Counted from the stretch's first letter, positions 1 through 11,856 are shown. The stretch is 64,000 nt of DNA from Linnemannia hyalina (GCA_019671135.1 JAHRHY010000019.1:248001-312000); one strand, 5' to 3'. Notes: a model not told the origin generated them from the letters alone. Program-made: numbers and translations.

Positions 1-1550
1 CGTGGAAGATGAGGACTTTGAGGGAGGGAGCGTGCTCTTGGATCTCGTTTCTCCACTGCACAATGGCAACAGTAGGCGCGACGATCAAGTTGGGCTTTCC
101 AGGCTCTGCCAGCAACAGAGAGATCATCTGGATCGTCTTGCCCATTCCCATCTCGTCCTATTTGCAAAGGGGTAACGGGCATACGTGTAGATAGTGTGTG
201 TAAGTAGCGAGTGGCTGATGTCTGACAATAGGAAAAATGATCAATTGGTGTGAAACAGGTTTAGAGAATGAAAGGAGAGACTTACAGCGAGGATGCCGCC
301 CTTGAACTATTGTCGGACAAAATTAACCGTTATGGCAAATGATCAGTAAGTGGGGACAATACAACTCTTTACAAGAACTAATACGCTAAAGGGGTAAAAA
401 AGATCTCAGGTGTCATACCTGTGTATTTTCTTGCTTTCGCATCCACGCCAGACCCTCACGCTGGAAGGGCAAAAGGGTCAGCTTGAGGCCTTCAGGTTGG
501 TCCGCCAACTCGGGAGCAATGACCCTGACCTTGTCGAGTTCATCCCAAACAGTTCCCAGCTCGGGATGCTGCTCAATCAACTGCATGTTGACCTTCTCCA
601 TCTATTCAACGAACAATTATGCGACCAAAAACAACCATACAATTAATATCAACTCGCAAATGTCACTAATGAAACCAACGTGTGAATGGAGAATGAGTAG
701 AGATAATTACCCATGTCATTCTTGGTTGAGCAGTGCGAGCAGCCCGACGACGACGAGGAGCAGGCGTTGGAGCAACATCTGACTCGGAGGATGAAGACGA
801 GCTGTCAGAGTCGGCAGACTCAGAGTCCTCATCAGACTCTTCAGAGACAACAGATGCGTCGCTATCGTCATCACCATCGTCATCGCTCTCCTCGATCTGA
901 GCAGCGACAGCGACAGCGGCTTTCTTGGAGGCAGCGCGGGTAGGCTTCGTCTTTTGGATCTTGGCAGCAGGGCGGGCGACAGCAGCCTTAAATGACTCCT
1001 TCTTGACAACAACCTTGGTGGCCTGGGCTCTTGTCAGTCTAGCTCTGCGAGTAGGTGCAAGTGCGGCCGAGCTATTTTGGACAGAGTCGTCATCTTCGTC
1101 TTCCTCCTTTTTGACAACACCATCATCTGAGGAAGACTCTTCCTCCTTGACGGCCTCCTCAGCCTTGACCTTGACATTCCGAGTGACCCTAGCAGAGCTC
1201 CGAGTTCGCTTGACGCCCGGGAGAGCAACCTCAAAGTCGATTGCCCGCCGTTTTCCAAGAGCAACAGTACTAGGGAGGATGGCAGTAGAGGGCTCAAAGT
1301 CGTCTTCATCATCGTCGTCGTCACCGTCACTGGAGACAGGGGCGACTTTACCCTTCTTGTCGTCCTGATCGTCGTCAGAGTTGAGGTCAAGTTTTGTGAG
1401 GGAGAGACTCGTGTTTGGAGAGGAGGATTCAGAGCTCATTTGACTTTGGGGTGCCGACGAGACGACGGAGGAAGGGGTAGACTGCTGACTCCGCAGGGTG
1501 GTGCGAGTGGTTCTTGTGGCCCCTGCGGCAAACTTTGGCTTTGGTGGCAT
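1..1550 (-). CDS. RAD16: RAD16-type SNF2 helicase, 5' part (runs off window)
   Basis: Likely the nucleotide-excision-repair ATPase Rad16, which works with Rad7 in global-genome repair of silent chromatin in yeast. Four exons read continuously on the minus strand: 711-1550, 419-601, 286-306 and 1-157, the last cut by the window edge. Introns are GT-AG (602-710, 307-418, 158-285). Exon 1 (280 codons) is a low-complexity N-terminus rich in Ser, Asp, Glu and Lys, as in Rad16 homologues. Exon 2 carries the family signature [16 protein letters not shown]. Exon 3 is a 21-nt microexon (FKGGILA) that completes the approach to SNF2 motif I. Exon 4 has [10 protein letters not shown] (Walker A) and motif Ia ([12 protein letters not shown]). 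The RING finger and C-terminal helicase lobe lie outside the window. Identification rests on motif similarity; a close SNF2/RING relative (Rad5 class) is less likely because the spacing fits Rad16. Confidence 0.85.
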
Positions 1551-1936
1551 CGTCGAATGTTAATTAAAGGACGAGAGGGAGTAAGAAGAAGAGATGAATG
1601 AACGCTTTTGGTTGTTGATTTGATGGATGCAAGAAGTGCAAAAGTCAAGGAAGGGTCAACTGAGGAAGGGGAGAGGAGAAAAGGCGGTGGAAGAAAGAGA
1701 AGGAAGAAACCAAAAAAAATAAAAAAAAGGGTCTACGGCGGAATAAAAAGTTAAGAGAGGAACATTCGACCGCCGTTGCCACCAAATGTGCTCTTCATAC
1801 TCCTCAGAGATTCCTCAAGAAAGCAGTCGCTCCTTCGCCCTTAATTGCGTTCATTCCAACCCACTTTGGGCAAGAACGCACATACGCTTCTTTCTCGTCT
1901 TGCCCCGTCTTGCAATCAACAACCTCTGAATCCAGG
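1551..1936. promoter_or_regulatory. Divergent promoter region RAD16 / F-box gene
   Basis: A 386-bp intergenic stretch separates the divergent start codons of the RAD16-like gene and the F-box gene. It is purine-rich on the plus strand with an A-rich tract near 1711-1730. I see no clear TATA box. Shared regulation of the two genes is possible but only inferred from the head-to-head layout. Confidence 0.4.
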
Positions 1937-4900
1937 ATGCCAGCAAGACCATCGTCACCACCAGCGTTCACAAACAACCCTGCTTCTATTGCAGGGTCGA
2001 CTTCAACAACTTGCCCCTCCTTGCTGCCAACATCACCCCTCAGGATCCCAGAGATCCTCACCAACATCCTCTCTACATTAACGAAACCCCAACTCGCAAC
2101 ATGCTCAACCGTCTCGCGTGCATGGAGACAAGCGGCGATCCCGTTGCTCTGGTCATACATTGACTACACACCTCATAACCCCGACTTCATGACCTTGCTC
2201 GCCAATTATGGCCACCATGTTGTTTATCTGGATCTCTACCTCGTCAACACGCCGCCTTTTGTCCCACCCCCTCACGTCACCTTGAGTAAGATCCTAAGCG
2301 CGACTCCTTTTGTCAGGCACCTTTATCTCAAGTCGTCTTCTCCAGGACAAGGAGCGGCGCCGACTGTATTGGTGGACGCAACCAGCAAAGTCTCATCTAT
2401 CCTGACTGTGATCTCGGACACGGTCGCTCATCAACTGGTTGCCCTCAGGCTGGATATTGGGGATCTCGCAGAACAGGATGCCAGGACATTCTTCCCGACT
2501 CTGAGGGCGCTCCGGGAGCTGGAGCTGACCGGATGCAGACAGCACGTGGTGGACGCTGTTGTGGACAGTGGGCTGCGGTATCTCATCAAGGTTGTCTTTC
2601 TAGATGGCGCAGGAACCACCCCTAGAGTTCATACCACTGAAGATGGCGTGTTTGGCGACGTGTCAATCGAGGAGCTTGGGAAATCGTTCCCGGGCCTGCA
2701 AACCTTGGGTATCTTTAACAACAATCGCATCACGCTCTCAGGCTTGACTGGATTCGCGGATCATTGCAAGACGTTGACCCGCTTTCAGCTACAGTGCTGT
2801 CCCTATGTCGGGTCTGACGAGATATCGGCTTTGATCAAGGCATCTCCTGGTCTGGCGCATGTATCTCTGGGACACTCATCTGCGAACGATTCGATCTTGA
2901 TGGATCTGGCATCATCACTTGATCGCGCATCGCGTCTGCGGAGCCTATCGGTATCCTTCTCACCACTCATCACAACAGCTGGCATCCGAACTATTGTCGA
3001 CTCTTGCTTCGGATTGGAAGAACTGGACTTTGAACTGTGCCCGAGAGTGACACTGGATGTCTTTTCGGAACCGGCCTGGGTGTGCCTTGGACTAAAGGTG
3101 CTGAACATGAGCAACATACACGGTGGATCCACGTCCTCGGTCGACAGTCGCAGGGCTCGATCTGGACTCGACCCTACGCTTATGTTCTCCTTCTCACTTA
3201 CCGTCTGTTGTCTCAAGGACATGTATCATCAACTCGGTCGACTCTCGCTGCTTCAAGAGCTGGACATGTGCGGACTCCCATTTCGGCTGAATCTGATGGA
3301 TCAAGGCAGGGATGCTATCGAGGGTCTCGAGCGCCTACGAATCTTGCGTCTGTCGGAGGAAACCTTTCCACTGGAGCCCAAGGATGTGATATGGCTGGCG
3401 ACTCGGCTGTCCAGACTTCGCTGGCTTGAATTGGGTGAGGAGTCGATCAGAAATCACTCTCGCAAGATGTTGATGGAAGTCAACCCGGACATTCGGATCT
3501 TTATTGTGGATAGGCGGAACCATTCTAGGAGGGCTCTTCAGAGACATCGTCGACTCACGGAACCGCCTATCCCCGACCCGCCGAGCTCGACGTTTGAAAA
3601 CGACTGGGTGTACGACGAAGATGAGGAAGTCGACGAACTAGACAACAATGACTTGGGGGACGACTTTTTAGACGAGGATGGTCCAACCTCGGCAGGCGGC
3701 GGCGATATAAGTGATGACGATGATGATGAACCACAAGGGATGGATGGACTGGAGTATGAACACCTAGGCCACATCGAATTCACACCACCACATCCACCTG
3801 ACGCCGAAACCGACAGCTACGGAGATGACAACAACGAAGATTACGATGAGGACCCTGATGCGTTTGGAGCCGGTCTGCTGTACAGGTACGGTAGTAATGC
3901 GTGCCCTGCAGACTATAGCGCGAGTTTCGGCGGTAGTCACGACTATTCGGAGGACGAAAGCGACCACGATGAAGACTATATTGCTGTCGAGCAGTCTCCT
4001 GGACGTTCTTCTTACCCACCATCGGACCCCGAGCTGGAAGCTGAAGACGAAGAGTCAATGGAGTCCGATGACGAAGAGTCAATGGAGTCCAATGACGAGG
4101 AGTCCATGGGTTCAGACGACACAGGGCTTATGGGTTCTGATGACGAGGTACCTTACGAAACTGACGACGGAGACTCCCTGGCGCCTGATGAAGAGGAGCC
4201 TGAGGAGCTTGACCATGAAGAGTCCTACGAACCTGAAGACGAGAACTCCTTGGATTCCGAGGACGAGGAAGAACCTGAGGATGGAGGAGAAGATGAGATT
4301 ACACCAAGTCCTTCTCAGATGAGTTGGTTAGGTCATGACGACGAAGTGCAGGACGACTTTGATGATGATGCCTACCATCCAGCACAAGCTGAAGCGGCCT
4401 TCCTTGCACAGCAGACTGAGGAGGACTTTTATGACGAGCAGGCAAGAGAGGCGTACGAGATAGATCGGAGCCGTCCCGAAGCCGAGGCTGAGTACGAGTG
4501 CGACCTGGAGCAGGTCTACCTCAAAGCCGATGCTGAGTACGAGAACGAACTAGAGCGGGCCTATCTCGAAGCCGAGGCTGAATACGAGAACGAACTAGAG
4601 CAGGCCTATCTCGAAGCCGATGCCGAGTACGAGAACGAACTAGAACAGGCCTATCTCGAAGCCGATGCCGAGTACGAGAACGAACTAGAACAGGCCTATC
4701 TCGAAGCCGATGCTGAGTACGAGAACGAACTGGAGCAGGCCTATCTCGAAGCCGATGCTGAGTACCTTATGGCCAAGGCTGAGCCGGACAGCGAAGACCA
4801 GCAGGAAGCCCTCGCAGCCCAGGCTTGGCAGGAGGACGAGGAGGAACAAGAGAGTCTTGAGGCTCCTGCCGAGTTCTTTGCATATCAAGCCCTACCAAGA

Positions 4901-5464
4901 TTCTATATGGAACAGGATAGCTCGCAGGAGTATGATGAACAGGATTCTAGCGACGACGAGGACATTAGTCAGGACGATGGACACTCGGACTTGGACACTG
5001 TCGACTCTCTACTGGACCAAGATGATGACACCGACCAGGATGATGACGACGAAGATCCTGAGCAGGTCAAGTATGGTTATGATTGGGAGCAAGAGAGTGA
5101 TGCTCTTTTTGCGCTGGACCCGGATATATACTATATGGATAGCGAGCAGAACAACATGTCTACTGAGGGTGATATTACGAGCTCTGAGCGATTCGACAGC
5201 TACGACGATCCTGACTCTGATGATGATGACGACGATCGACGTGCGGATCTGGACCAGGATGACAGCGACTATGGCCAGTACGAGAGTGATAGCGTCGACT
5301 GGGCTGACCAGGACGACGATGAGGGTGACGACTTTTCGGACGAGAGTGGCACCGATGTGGTCGTTTGGGATGAAAACAGCGATGATGGTGGCGGAGTTGA
5401 TCAGGATGATGGCCGTGAAGATGAGGGTATCTACCAGGACGACGAATCTGACGAGGACCTGTGA
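1937..5464 (+). CDS. F-box/LRR protein with long acidic repeat tail
   Basis: A single-exon gene of 1175 codons. The reading frame is open from 1910 but its first ATG is at 1937. Residues about 34-75 form an F-box (LRIPEILTNILSTL ... AIPLLW), the Skp1-binding module of SCF ubiquitin ligases. Residues about 90-550 contain irregular leucine-rich repeats, for example LRELELTGC and LEELDFELCPRV, the usual substrate-recognition part. From about residue 555 to the end the protein is extremely acidic and low complexity, with runs of D and E, SMESDDEE-like repeats, and a perfect-to-near-perfect 15-residue tandem repeat. F-box/LRR proteins are typically 400-700 residues, so the roughly 620-residue acidic tail is the odd part. 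It could act as a histone- or nucleic-acid-mimicking domain, but that is speculation. Its 3' end converges on TFB2 with about 310 bp between stop codons. Confidence 0.8.
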   Translation: MPARPSSPPAFTNNPASIAGSTSTTCPSLLPTSPLRIPEILTNILSTLTKPQLATCSTVSRAWRQAAIPLLWSYIDYTPHNPDFMTLLANYGHHVVYLDLYLVNTPPFVPPPHVTLSKILSATPFVRHLYLKSSSPGQGAAPTVLVDATSKVSSILTVISDTVAHQLVALRLDIGDLAEQDARTFFPTLRALRELELTGCRQHVVDAVVDSGLRYLIKVVFLDGAGTTPRVHTTEDGVFGDVSIEELGKSFPGLQTLGIFNNNRITLSGLTGFADHCKTLTRFQLQCCPYVGSDEISALIKASPGLAHVSLGHSSANDSILMDLASSLDRASRLRSLSVSFSPLITTAGIRTIVDSCFGLEELDFELCPRVTLDVFSEPAWVCLGLKVLNMSNIHGGSTSSVDSRRARSGLDPTLMFSFSLTVCCLKDMYHQLGRLSLLQELDMCGLPFRLNLMDQGRDAIEGLERLRILRLSEETFPLEPKDVIWLATRLSRLRWLELGEESIRNHSRKMLMEVNPDIRIFIVDRRNHSRRALQRHRRLTEPPIPDPPSSTFENDWVYDEDEEVDELDNNDLGDDFLDEDGPTSAGGGDISDDDDDEPQGMDGLEYEHLGHIEFTPPHPPDAETDSYGDDNNEDYDEDPDAFGAGLLYRYGSNACPADYSASFGGSHDYSEDESDHDEDYIAVEQSPGRSSYPPSDPELEAEDEESMESDDEESMESNDEESMGSDDTGLMGSDDEVPYETDDGDSLAPDEEEPEELDHEESYEPEDENSLDSEDEEEPEDGGEDEITPSPSQMSWLGHDDEVQDDFDDDAYHPAQAEAAFLAQQTEEDFYDEQAREAYEIDRSRPEAEAEYECDLEQVYLKADAEYENELERAYLEAEAEYENELEQAYLEADAEYENELEQAYLEADAEYENELEQAYLEADAEYENELEQAYLEADAEYLMAKAEPDSEDQQEALAAQAWQEDEEEQESLEAPAEFFAYQALPRFYMEQDSSQEYDEQDSSDDEDISQDDGHSDLDTVDSLLDQDDDTDQDDDDEDPEQVKYGYDWEQESDALFALDPDIYYMDSEQNNMSTEGDITSSERFDSYDDPDSDDDDDDRRADLDQDDSDYGQYESDSVDWADQDDDEGDDFSDESGTDVVVWDENSDDGGGVDQDDGREDEGIYQDDESDEDL
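4481..4770 (+). repeat. 45-bp in-frame tandem repeat in the F-box gene
   Basis: Six full 45-bp units (4481, 4526, 4571, 4616, 4661, 4706) and a partial seventh encode a 15-residue unit of the form ADAEYENELEQAYLE. The first unit is the most diverged (ECDLEQVYLK); units 4-6 are nearly identical at DNA level, which points to recent slippage or unequal exchange. The heptad-like spacing of Tyr/Leu suggests an acidic helix. Confidence 0.9.
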
Positions 5465-5778
5465 GGTCTTTGAGTGAGTTAGCTTCGGTCGTCTAGGGCT
5501 GGTGAGATACTTGGATTTTGGGCGCATCTGAGTGTTCTCTCCTCTCTCTGTCACACTTTTGTTCCATTCTAGCGACTCTCTCTCCCGAACATAAAAAACA
5601 TATCTAACAAATCGCGCGTGTATTCTTCTTGACAATGAAAAATTCATTTCAATGCGTATCGATATTGGTTTCAAAGAAAGGTTTCCAGATTGACAGTTAA
5701 ATGAGCAAACAAAGTTAGTAGTTTTATTTTACTAGCAGCAAAAGCAAGCGATGACAAGACATCCACCATCCCTCCATC
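5465..5778. other. Convergent 3' intergenic region
   Basis: About 314 bp between the stop codons of the convergent F-box and TFB2 genes. It is AT-rich toward the middle with AATAAA-like words (for example ACATAAAAAA near 5590). I see no gene here; it should hold both polyadenylation sites. Confidence 0.5.
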
Positions 5779-7783
5779 TTAAGAATGAACAGAGGTAGCA
5801 TGATGGTGATGTTGTTGTTGCTGATGCTGATGCGCCTGCTGTTGTTGCTGGGCCTGCTGCTCCTTATGCTTCGTAATCAGCTTCCTGACATACGCACCCA
5901 CAGGCTGATGGCCCTCCTGGGTAATACAAAGCATCTTCCTCTTGGAATCCGACCACTGCACAACGCCCAATTCACTCGCATACTCGAGCGTGCTCTCAAA
6001 GTCCTGCTGTCGATTAAACTGCGAGTAGTTCCATGAAGGCGCCGCACGGAGTCGGTTCTTTTCGATTTCCCACAGGCGGATCTGATCAACGACGGTGAGG
6101 GGCAAGACGGGGGAGTGTTTCCGCATTTGTGCGTGGGCATGGGCGGAGAGGTAGGTGATGATTTGTTCGGCGGTGATGCCGTTCGAGAGGGCTCGACGGA
6201 TACTGTCCCGAGTGACGACGCCTGTTACCATGTTGGGAAATCGGTCTCTCAAGTGGACAAACAAGTTCAACACTGCAATCTGCAACGGCGAATCTATTTT
6301 CATCGATATAACAAAAAACGATACACAATGTTAGCAGCCAAACTACAAAACATCATTGATGCAATTGAAACGTGTAGATCTAAAGAGACATACCGGTGTA
6401 GGCGTAGACGCGGTAGTTGGTTTCGATGACAATGAATCCATGCCCATCCTCTTCCTCCTCTTCAGTCTTCCTGACAGCAGCAGCCGCAGAAGCCGCATTC
6501 TTGGTAGCATTCGAATGTGACCCCAACATAACCGGCGTTCCAGACGTCAGCGTTGTCGCAAGTCTCGTAGGATAATACCGTCTGCTCCCGCGTTTCCTCT
6601 GATACACAATTCCATACGCCTTCAAGTCCTCCAACAGATGTGTCTGCGACGGCGTCAACTTCTCAGACGAATAATCGTTCCCCAACTCGAGCGAACCCAA
6701 CTGGAAAAAGAACGTCAACACCTCGACCAGATCCATATTCAAACTCTCCGCCATATTCAAGTACTGGAGCAAAAACGCCCACACCTGAGTGTTAATATCC
6801 TGGAGCAAGAACTGGAACCCTTTGTTGGTAATAGTGGGAACTCCGAAATCTTGTCGCGCCATCTGACTCGCAAACTCGCGGGCGTCCATGTTCTCTGCCT
6901 GCTGGGCGTTCGATCCTCCTGTCATGAGACCACTCCTTCCCAAAAGGTTCAGGACTCCCTTGCAGGGAGGTTTGCCCTCTGTGGTTCCCACCATGAAATG
7001 TAAGATTGCCTCCCATTGCTTTGTTGCATAGTCGTCCAGGAATGCAATATCGACGTGATGCTTGTCGGGCGTCGATGTTGCCAGTCCAAAACTCTCCGAG
7101 TTTCCTCTATATGAATGCAACATACGATGACAGTTAGTTCCGCCTCTTTATGTCGTAGACATTAATAATTTGCTAATAAGTGGAGAGTGTGACATACCCT
7201 CCGGTCAAAGCATTTCTGAACTCTTGTAGAAACGTAGGGTTCATCTTGTAGCTGTTGTGTTGCTCCGTGAAGACATGCAGCGCCTTGAGCCTTGCCATTG
7301 CCTCCATTTGCTTTCTATTATATAATATGACAATTACAACAAAAAAGGTCAGCCTCCGATTCGTGCTTATGTCCCGCGGAGAAAAAGTCAAATCGATCCG
7401 CGGTAGGTAATGCCTCCCACCAATATGCGAAAAGCTGTGATAGATGTAGCAAAAGACACAAATACGAAAGACGTACGTAATGCCAGCGCCATCCTTAAAC
7501 CAGAGCCGCATCTCGTTGAAGGGGATGGGCTTATCGACATAGAGACAGGACATGATGATTTGTTTCCCGAGTGGTGGCAAAAGGCTACAAACGACAAAAA
7601 GCACAGAGTCAAAAATTAATATCTGTATCATTGTCACTCCATAGCGTCAAAGCGCCAAAGCAAAGAAAGAAAGTCATACCGGAAGATAGCGAGACATGTT
7701 GCAGGCTTTTGGTAGAGGCGGTTGAAGGTGTGTTCTGGCAGGGTTTCGAGGTACTCGTGGATGGACGTCTGGAACTTTGACAT
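5779..7783 (-). CDS. TFB2: TFIIH core subunit Tfb2 (p52/GTF2H4)
   Basis: Subunit of general transcription/repair factor TFIIH that anchors the XPB/Ssl2 helicase. Five exons on the minus strand: 7680-7783, 7477-7584, 7198-7314, 6394-7106, 5779-6293; all junctions are GT-AG and the joined frame gives 518 codons plus stop, close to the usual 460-515 residues. Family hallmarks are seen in order: YLETLPE ... LYQKPATCLAIFR near the N-terminus, FRNALTGG at the exon 3/4 join, YRVYAYTDSPLQIAVLNLF across the exon 4/5 join, FPNMVTGVVTRDSIRRALSNGI, and LTVVDQIRLWEIEKNRL with a YASELGVVQW stretch in the C-terminal Tfb5-binding region. The last 25 residues are a Gln/His-rich tail not typical of the family. 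The start is the only ATG in frame before LETLPE. Its promoter region is the left end of a segmental duplication. Confidence 0.93.
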
Positions 7784-9363
7784 TGCTGTTAAGTGTTGCT
7801 ATGATTGCGAATATGTGCTGGCCTGGTGTTATGAATCCTCCTCTGTATTCGCCTTGTTGACTAGTTTCCTGTCCCTGTAGTGTTGACTGCGTAAGTTAAA
7901 AAGTGCTTCAAGTGTCTTTTGAGTTCTTCTGCAAGAGAAGTAGTGTTGAAGCAAGAGTGGTCGACAATGAGGATGAACATGGCGTGTGCGGTGCTTTTTC
8001 AACCAGAAAAGAAAGGGGGAAACAACTCACAGTCTCACTCACTGGCTGGAAGCCGGCTCGGTGGCTGATTCCTGCACGTGACTATTGAAGGCTTATCCTT
8101 TTTTTCTTTTTTAGACACCCAGCAACCCAGCAGGGCAGACGCGCTCGTTCCTGAACCTAGCTTGTCTTGAACGCAAATGAAACTATCGTACCTGGAGAAT
8201 GAGGAAAACGATACTTGAAGTAGAAGTAGGGGGAAACGCGCCAAGATGAGCGTTCAAGAGCGAGCTTGTCGAAAAGAACATTATCATTTTGTCTGTTGAC
8301 AGGTCTGACACAAACGAGATAAATGGCTGAGTAGAAAAAAGAGGCTAAAGCGTAAACTAGGTGAAATATCTAAATGGTCGACGCATGTGCATAAGATGGC
8401 GGCGTCTAAGCACAGAGACGGGGCTTTGCTTTTTACAAGGGTTTTTGAAGAAGGGGAAAGAAAAATAAACATTCAGGAGAGCACCCTGACCTGTGAGAGA
8501 AGTGCTCTTTGTCTTTGACTGAGGAGAAGAACCAATTCTTTCTCAGAGTCCGATATGAAGTGTTGCTTGTTGACGGCGACTACGCACTTTATTCGATGCA
8601 TTCATGTGTGGCATGCGGCTCATCAAGGTTCAAAGGGAGAAGGGAAAGGGAGGGAAGAGAGGCGATGCTCACTCGTCCATCAAATAATTAAAAAGGGAAG
8701 GGGGAAGAAATGTGCCTTTTCCTTTGTTGACAGAAAGGTGAAGAGGCGACAACGTGCGCCTTGCCTCAACAACAATGGCAAACGACAACGAGCAACAACA
8801 ACTACTACTACAACTACCAACAGCTACATCAACCAAAGAAAAGAAAGGAGGCGATAACAGTTCTTCCCCTGAACAGCATCTTCTGTCTGTTAGTTGTTTG
8901 CTGCATGCACCATTCACCAAGGCAGAAGACAGACAGATGCAGCAGGGGTCTAGACCCCTTCCTTTTACTCGATCCCCATGTGTCCATTTGGTACCCTTTG
9001 TGCCTTTGTTGCTGTTTGTCTTTTTATTTCGTCAACGTCAACAGTACTTGAAAACTCTTTCTCTCCTCTCTTCCTTTTCCTCTTCTCTTTTCCTTTTCTT
9101 TGTCCTCTACCATTCTTCCCCTCGCCACCCCTTCCATCCTCCTTCCTTCCTCCCTCCTTCCTTCCTCCCTCCTTCCTTCCTTCCTTCCTTCCTTTTCCTC
9201 TTGACGTCCCTTTGAGCTCCTCCCCACTCCCCCTTGAACACACCTCCCTTCCTCCTTCTCATCCCCCCTCCCTTTTACTTTCCCCCTCTTTTAAGTTTAG
9301 CCGTTACTTTGCCATTCTTTCATTCATTCATTCATTCACACCTTCCTCTCACTTTCATTCCCA
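7784..9363. promoter_or_regulatory. Divergent TFB2 / kelch gene promoter region
   Basis: A 1.58-kb intergenic region between divergent start codons. From 7807 onward it is duplicated at 17221-18633. It has no convincing gene. The last 300 bp before the kelch ATG are a strong pyrimidine tract on the plus strand (CTTCC/CTCC repeats around 9125-9200) followed by a short TTCA repeat at about 9316-9338, probably in the 5' leader. Confidence 0.5.
9316..9338 (+). repeat. TTCA tetranucleotide tract in kelch A leader
   Basis: About five ATTC units sit 25-45 bp upstream of the kelch A start codon. The same position in copy B is strongly expanded. Confidence 0.8.
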
Positions 9364-11856
9364 ATGTCCACAAAGACAATGACTTCGGCTGTGATGCTAA
9401 TCGCATCCACACTCCTCATCCTCCTTACCCTCCTCCCTACCGCTTACTCCCAACTCCCCGCCTCCGTCCCCCTTCCGGTCGAACAATTCGCTTTCGCCCG
9501 CGCAGGACCAAAAGCCTATATGATTGGCGGCGAATTCGTCGAGAACGGCACAACAAAGGCCATTTATGGCCAAGTCTTCTCCCTCGACCTCACCGTAGCC
9601 TGGAAGACTGCCTCCCCTCCCTGGCAGGCACTCGCCCAAGTGTCTCCTGTGTACTTTATCAACGCCGTCGCTGCACCCGATAACCAGTCAATCATCGTCG
9701 TCCAGCGGGGGACGAATGAGTCGCTTAGTTTCCCGACATACCGGATTGCGAACAATGCCTGGGACGCAAACCCGGTGAACTTGAGTCCTGTCCAGGAGAG
9801 TCGACAAGGTATCAAGCCAGTTATGGATCCGCTTACAGCGAATATCTATATGAACGCATGGACATACCTTGACGTCTTTAACACCATATCGTCGAACTTT
9901 CAGTTCCTGAGTATGCCTGCGTACACTTTCACGTCGAGGTTCTTTGCGGGGTCTTGTTATAACGCTGCCAGACGGTCGATCATGTACTTTGGAGGTCTCA
10001 ATGGGTCCATCCAGTTTGACCCTGCGGCCACCTATGTTTCGGAGTACTCTATCTCGACTTCCCTTTGGTCCAACTTTGTAAGAGAACCCTGTCTGTCCTT
10101 TTTAACGTCGTCTGTTTTTTATCAATTTTGGGCCAGCAATTGAACGCTTTGTGCTCGCACACTTACTTACTCCCTGTCTTTTTATCCGTGGCATTCATAA
10201 CAGACGGCATCAGGCATACCTCCGGAACCAAGGTCAGATTTCTGTATGGCGGCCAGCGAGGATGGGAACAGAGTGGTCGTCTTTGGAGGACGCATCGCAC
10301 CCAACACCACCGTCAACCCACCCGCCAACTTTACAGGATCCCTCTACATCCTTGACACTGTCGCCCGGCAATGGACAAAGGGACCTGATAGTACTTTGAG
10401 GTCTTATATGGGCTGTCTTATTGTTGGAGACCAGCTCTTGGTCTGGGGTGGATCGGATGGAGTCAACACTTATACAACGCCGCCGATTATCTTTGATTTC
10501 GTGACAAACCAATGGGTAGATACTTATACCCCGCCGAGTTATTTGCTGAATTGGGCAAAGACGACGACCACTCTTACCGGAAGCGCTCAACCAACGACGA
10601 ATTCTGCACCCCTGGGACCTCCAACCGACTCGCCGGTAGCGAAATCCGACAACCTGGGTGCGATCCTTGGAGGCACTTTTGGAGCATTGTCTGTTATTGC
10701 GATTTCTGCTATGGTCTACCTATTTCTGAAGCGACGCGAGGACAAGATCAAATATGGCGCACCCTCGGATCAACAGTCCAGTGTGGACGAGAATGGCGAG
10801 ATGTCCGTCTCGCCCGCTTACCTCCACTCCAACAACTCTACCAACTCTTCCCAAAGGAACCCCCATCGCCCCCAGAATGGTGATGGACGTGGCCCACAGG
10901 ATGCTTCAGGAATTGGGTATAGCGGGGATACTGTATCTCACCTCGGACAAGACCCAAAGGCTGGCGGCGGTATCTACCCTGTAGAAGCCTCGTCCCATGC
11001 GTTTGGAAATACTGCCATGACTTCCCCGCCAACTATGCTGGTCCCCAACTCTTCCTTCATCCCAGTCAGCGGAAACGCAGCATTCGTCCAACCCAACCAA
11101 GCCATCTACGCCGCAGGCCCCGACAACGGAATGTATCAAATCTACAACAACCAACCTCTGATACAAGGACGAGGAATCCAGACTGTCGCCCCTCCAGGAG
11201 CGACCTTTATCACAAATGAAGGTCAACCTATGATGGTCTCGTACGGAACCCCAGTCTACACCTTACCGATGGATTCCACTGGTTTGAACGGACACTACCC
11301 TACCCCCCCTGTTGGCTTTACTCCGCCCTTTGCCCAACCTGGATTCGCAAACCATTCGTCATCATCTCTGAACGGATCTTACACACAAGCCTACCCCATC
11401 ACGTCTCCTCCACACTTCACCGCCAACTACAACAACGTCACCCCTCCTCCAGTCAGCACCGCCCCGCCACCAACATCTCCTCCTACATCAACACAGCCCC
11501 ACTTCGCAACTTTCAATAACACGACCACAGCACCCATCAGCCCAGCAACAATCACCGGCAACAACCAAACCGCGCCCCTACAACCCATCACAACTACCGG
11601 AAACTACAGCCCCACAACCTCAAACTTCACAACCGCCTCCTCCTCCCACAGCGCTTCTGCCACGACCAACAACCCAGGCACACCTCCTAGTTTGGCATCC
11701 CTCCCTCCACGACCTACATCGAGTTCCAACTTGCTCGCGAATGCTGCTGCTCCCGGAAACAGTGGTGGTTCCAGGAATACTAGTCCGCTTGCGGCGCGGG
11801 CTGAGAACTCCAGTTATGTGCGGCCGCCTCCTACCTCTGGTGCCAATCCTTTCTAA
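9364..11856 (+). CDS. Kelch-type single-pass membrane protein, copy A
   Basis: Two exons, 9364-10077 and 10204-11856, with a 126-bp GT-AG intron; 788 residues. Residues 1-29 are a signal peptide ending in LLPTAYS. Residues about 35-360 look like a kelch/galactose-oxidase-type beta-propeller: repeated short motifs such as KAYMIGG, RSIMYFGGLNG, RVVVFGG, QLLVWGG followed by W-containing strands (NQWVDTYTPP). Residues about 388-415 are a transmembrane helix (LGAILGGTFGALSVIAISAM) followed by KRRED, a cytoplasmic positive stop. The remaining 370 residues are a Pro/Thr/Ser/Asn-rich cytoplasmic tail that ends in PPPTSGANPF, which could bind SH3 or similar modules. No enzyme active site is seen. A paralogue (copy B) lies 9.27 kb downstream. 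The function is unknown; a cell-surface receptor or adhesion role is an inference from topology. Confidence 0.85.

Noticed and set aside
1034..1390. Alternative frames over RAD16 exon 1
   Set aside because: They are shadows of the acidic/serine-rich coding exon, which itself joins in frame to the conserved helicase exons.
8509..9382. Several overlapping 80-150 codon ORFs upstream of kelch A
   Set aside because: They lie in simple-sequence promoter DNA and are not preserved in the duplicate at 17.9-18.6 kb.
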